From NCBI GenBank assembly GCA_025458105.1, contig JALOTD010000052.1, forward strand, positions 1 through 64,000: 64,000 nucleotides of DNA, in the 5' to 3' direction. Origin of the DNA: Tabrizicola sp. Lineage in GTDB: Bacteria > Pseudomonadota > Alphaproteobacteria > Rhodobacterales > Rhodobacteraceae. Positions within the stretch are counted from its first letter, which is position 1. Each line of letters opens with the position of its first letter. Positions 61,530 to 64,000 of the stretch are shown piece by piece. The notes beneath the pieces were generated by a model that was not told where the DNA came from, searched no databases, and saw only the letters and a program-made list of their open reading frames with translations. Made by a program: the position numbers and the translations under genes.

Positions 61530-61910
61530 TTACTCCCCGAATTTTTCGGAAATGACCTCGCGGTACTCCACTTCGGAAAACCGCAGGATCAGGACGTAGT
61601 AGAGGACGATGACCACAATCATCATCAGAAGCGCGCCGATCGAGAAGCTGTAGTCGAAGCGCGCGAGGATCAGGTCATGGGCGGTCTCGGGTGTGTAGCC
61701 CAGGGCCTCGTACTTGGCCGATTGCGCCGGGGTCTGGCCCAGGGTTTCCCAGGTAGGGGTAGTGACCGGGTTGGTGACGGACTTTGCCGCCCCGGCCAGA
61801 CCAAGCCACAGGGGCACGAACAGCGCGCCGACAGTCAGGACCACCAGCACGACCACGTCGATCAGCTGGCTGGCCTTGCCCTGTTTCGGAGGTTGGTAAT
61901 GCGCCATCAC
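61530..61910 (-). CDS. small two-helix membrane protein
   Basis: A 126-residue protein with two membrane segments (residues about 17-38 and 90-112) separated by a hydrophilic loop of about 50 residues (WETLGQTPAQSAKYEALGYT). No family is recognised. It overlaps the preceding gene by 4 bp and is part of the permease operon, so it may be an accessory subunit. Confidence 0.72.
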   Translation of the reverse strand: MMAHYQPPKQGKASQLIDVVVLVVLTVGALFVPLWLGLAGAAKSVTNPVTTPTWETLGQTPAQSAKYEALGYTPETAHDLILARFDYSFSIGALLMMIVVIVLYYVLILRFSEVEYREVISEKFGE

Positions 61911-62191
61911 TTCCTCCCCTTGGCTTCGTCGAGGAACTTGATGTCGAGGCCGTACATGAAGTCGCGGTCCTCACGGTAGTGCCGCAGCATGGCCAGGATA
62001 GCGGCGGTGTTGAACACCAGGACGATGGCGCCGCCGATCAGAAGCAGGGTCCGCGCGCCGCTGGTCGGTGCAAGGTCCCAGGTAGCGAGCGCGACGAAGA
62101 TCACGGCAAACCAGAGGCCGATCACGAACGCCCATGCCACCAGCACGTCGCGTCGGTGCATCGCCTCAATCCGCTGATTAAGGTCTCCCAC
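61907..62191 (-). CDS. small two-helix membrane protein, first gene of the permease operon
   Basis: A 94-residue protein with two membrane segments (about 18-38 and 48-68) and charged ends; the tail reads DIKFLDEAKGRK. A strong AGGGAGGGAA ribosome site precedes ATG 62191. Together with the next two small proteins it is co-translated with the APC permease. The name and role are unknown. Confidence 0.72.
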   Translation of the reverse strand: MGDLNQRIEAMHRRDVLVAWAFVIGLWFAVIFVALATWDLAPTSGARTLLLIGGAIVLVFNTAAILAMLRHYREDRDFMYGLDIKFLDEAKGRK

Positions 62192-62338
62192 ATTTCCCTC
62201 CCTTGGGCTGTTTGTCTTGCCGCCCCCGACGCAGCCCCGACGCCGTTTCCCTCCGCGGCAAAATTGTTTTCCAAAGGGAAAGCCACCTGCGACATTCTGT
62301 CAAGAAAAACCGCACATGCCTGATCCTTAGGCAGTGAT

Positions 62339-62360
62339 TTTCCCGTCAGGTGAAAAATGT
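62339..62360. promoter_or_regulatory. candidate operator, copy upstream of mgsA
   Basis: TTTCCCG, 5 bases, TGAAAAATGT, matching the element at 58184-58205 upstream of the XRE-cupin gene. It sits in the 237-base divergent gap between the permease operon and mgsA, about 70 bp before mgsA. Confidence 0.45.
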
Positions 62361-62428
62361 TTCTCCCCAGTTGATAGGCTTTCCGGACGGTGCTAGCCTC
62401 AGATCAACGACGAGAAGGAGACGAATCC

Positions 62429-63325
62429 ATGTGTGGCATCGTTGGGCTGTTCCTCAAGGACCCGAAGCTGGAGCCGAAGCTGGGGGCCATGTTGACGGAC
62501 ATGCTGATCACCATGACCGACCGCGGACCGGACAGCGCGGGGATCGCGATCTATGGCGGGGCGAAGGACGGTCTGGGCAAGATCACCATCCAGTCGGCGC
62601 ATCCGGAAAAGGACTTCAAGGACCTGGATGGCGAACTGCATGACGCCATTGGCCAGCCGGTGACGATGCTGGTGAAGTCGACCCATGCCGTGCTGGAAGT
62701 GCCATTGGCGCAGATGGAGGCGGCCCGCTCGGCGCTGGCGCATCTGCGGCCCGCCGTGAAGGTGATGAGCGCGGGCGACAGCATCGAGATCTTCAAGGAG
62801 GTGGGTCTGCCCAAGGACGTGGCCGCCCGCTTCGAGGTCGCCAAGATGAAGGGCACCCATGGTATCGGCCATACCCGGATGGCGACGGAATCGGCGGTGA
62901 CGACGATGGGCGCGCACCCGTTTTCGACGGGGTCGGACCAGTGCCTGGTGCATAACGGGTCGCTGTCGAACCACAACGGCGTTCGGCGCGAGCTGAAGCG
63001 TCTCGGCATGACCTTCGAGACCGAGAACGACACCGAGGTCGGTGCGGCCTTCATCAGCCACAAGCTGCAGACCGGCGAGACGCTGGGCAACGCGCTGGAG
63101 GCGACGCTGACCGACCTCGACGGGTTCTTCACTTTCGTCGTCGGCACCAAGAACGGCTTTGGCGTCGTCCGCGACCCCATCGCCTGCAAGCCTGCCGTCA
63201 TGGCCGAGACCGACCAGTACGTCGCCTTCGGGTCGGAGTATCGGGCGCTGGTCAACCTGCCGGGCATCGAGGACGCCCGCGTCTGGGAACCGGAACCCGC
63301 CACTGTCTACTTCTGGGAGCGTTGA
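62429..63325 (+). CDS. mgsA: class II glutamine amidotransferase (N-methylglutamate synthase MgsA)
   Basis: A 298-residue Ntn-type glutaminase domain that releases ammonia from glutamine. Cys2 (MCGIVGLF) is the expected nucleophile, with GIGHTRMATES near 151-161 and LVHNGSLSNHNGVRR near 178-192 forming the substrate site. It is homologous to GlxB and to the glutaminase part of glutamate synthase. In the N-methylglutamate pathway, MgsABC makes N-methylglutamate from methylamine and glutamate. An AAGGAG site precedes ATG 62429. Confidence 0.88.
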   Translation: MCGIVGLFLKDPKLEPKLGAMLTDMLITMTDRGPDSAGIAIYGGAKDGLGKITIQSAHPEKDFKDLDGELHDAIGQPVTMLVKSTHAVLEVPLAQMEAARSALAHLRPAVKVMSAGDSIEIFKEVGLPKDVAARFEVAKMKGTHGIGHTRMATESAVTTMGAHPFSTGSDQCLVHNGSLSNHNGVRRELKRLGMTFETENDTEVGAAFISHKLQTGETLGNALEATLTDLDGFFTFVVGTKNGFGVVRDPIACKPAVMAETDQYVAFGSEYRALVNLPGIEDARVWEPEPATVYFWER

Positions 63326-63329
63326 GAGA

Positions 63330-64000
63330 ATGCAGACCTTCGACCTGGGGAAAGAGGGCCTGCGCGCCCTGAACTCCTCGCTTCACGCCCTGAAGGGCCA
63401 GACCAACATGACGGCCTGGGAAGTGATCAACCCGAAAGGCGCGCATGCGATTGCCGCCGGGGTGGATGCGCCGGTCGACATCACCGTGCGGGGCTCCACG
63501 GGCTATTACTGCGCGGGGATGAACAAGCAGGCGACGATCCGCATCAAGGGCTCTGCCGGGCCGGGTGTGGCCGAGAATATGATGTCAGGGACCGTCATCA
63601 TCGACGGCGATGCCAGCCAATACGCAGGCGCGACGGGGCGCGGGGGGCTTCTGGTCATCAAGGGCAACGCGTCCAGCCGCTGCGGGATCTCGATGAAGGG
63701 CATCGACATCGTGGTGCACGGCAACATCGGCCACATGTCTTGTTTCATGGCACAGTCGGGCAACATGGTGGTGCTGGGCAACGCGGGCGAGGCGCTGGGC
63801 GACAGCCTTTACGAGGCGCGGCTGTTCGTGCGGGGCACGGTAAAATCGCTGGGTGCCGACTGCATCGAGAAAGAGATGCGGGACGAGCACTATGCGATCC
63901 TGGAGGAACTCCTGCGCCGCGGTGAGGCCGACCACAAGGCCAAGCCCGAGGAATTCCGCCGTTACGGCAGCGCCCGGAAACTCTACAATTTCAACATCGA
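63330..64000 (+). CDS. mgsB: GXGXG domain subunit (N-methylglutamate synthase MgsB), 3' partial
   Basis: The frame from ATG 63330 is open to the window end, so it is absent from the ORF track. The visible 223 residues have the glutamate-synthase C-terminal beta-helix pattern: ITVRGSTGYYCAGMNKQATI, GTVIIDGDASQYAGATGRGG, VHGNIGHMSCFMAQSGNMVV and LGNAGEALGDSLYEARLFVRG. It starts 4 bases after the mgsA stop. mgsC (FMN glutamate synthase domain) and gmaS are expected just outside the window. Confidence 0.85.
   Translation, partial: MQTFDLGKEGLRALNSSLHALKGQTNMTAWEVINPKGAHAIAAGVDAPVDITVRGSTGYYCAGMNKQATIRIKGSAGPGVAENMMSGTVIIDGDASQYAGATGRGGLLVIKGNASSRCGISMKGIDIVVHGNIGHMSCFMAQSGNMVVLGNAGEALGDSLYEARLFVRGTVKSLGADCIEKEMRDEHYAILEELLRRGEADHKAKPEEFRRYGSARKLYNFNI

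Noticed and set aside
1-64000. CRISPR arrays, tRNA/rRNA genes, insertion sequences or prophage
   Set aside because: No spaced direct repeats, transposase or phage genes, or RNA gene signatures were seen on reading.

Overview
The window looks like chromosome of a high-GC alphaproteobacterium, most likely Rhodobacteraceae/Paracoccaceae. The signs are the gene content and pairing (YfbK-type VWA protein with an ECF sigma factor, glcDEF, pyrB/pyrC/plsY order, mgd/mgs clusters), dense 4-bp ATGA overlaps and GC-rich codon use. I see no rRNA, tRNA, CRISPR array, insertion sequence or prophage. Most of it is ordinary housekeeping and metabolic DNA.

Layout. 1-4421: a DUF4159 protein (5' end outside the window) and a coupled VWA-like membrane protein. 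4.6-6.5 kb: a flavin amine oxidase and a DUF599 membrane protein. 6.6-10.4 kb: glycolate oxidase genes, with glcD broken and glcE and glcF intact. 10.5-12.8 kb: two tandem trypsin-like proteases, then a small heat shock protein with a sigma-32-like promoter and a ROSE-like 5' leader. 12.8-14.7 kb: three secreted proteins carrying four copies of one unrecognised four-cysteine domain. 14.8-18.1 kb: VWA protein, ECF sigma factor and a secreted peptidoglycan-binding protein. 18.3-22.6 kb: aminotransferase, SDR, GST (internally shortened) and succinate-semialdehyde dehydrogenase. 22.8-25.2 kb: coiled-coil protein and OmpA-family protein. 25.3-29.9 kb: ubiA, rsmE, a GNAT protein and glutamate-cysteine ligase. 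29.9-35.2 kb: a tightly overlapped minus-strand operon from pyrB to plsY with several small membrane proteins inserted. 35.5-39.4 kb: secreted and membrane proteins, a truncated uracil-DNA glycosylase, phosphoesterase, LysE exporter, moaB. 39.5-44.2 kb: RND efflux pair. 44.2-48.6 kb: DsbD N-domain protein, YqgE, mnmD, an MnmC-like oxidase, FMN reductase, GNAT protein. 48.8-52.2 kb: smc, frameshifted. 52.5-64 kb: a sarcosine-oxidase-like operon soxBDAG (mgdABCD), an XRE-cupin regulator, an APC permease with three small membrane proteins, and mgsA/mgsB (running off the end). Together these last genes look like the N-methylglutamate pathway of methylamine use.

The most striking anomaly is that five otherwise well-conserved genes (glcD, the yghU-like GST, the uracil-DNA glycosylase, smc and mgdC/soxA) each lack one internal stretch of roughly 14-35 codons. 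Three losses are out of frame. This is either an assembly or consensus artefact or a real deletion pattern; raw reads would decide. The best candidates for undescribed biology are the GGCN four-cysteine secreted family with its shared upstream blocks, the three small membrane proteins coupled to the APC permease, and the small membrane proteins between pyrB and pyrC.

Family assignments come from sequence recognition without database searches. Lengths of missing segments are estimated from memory of the families.
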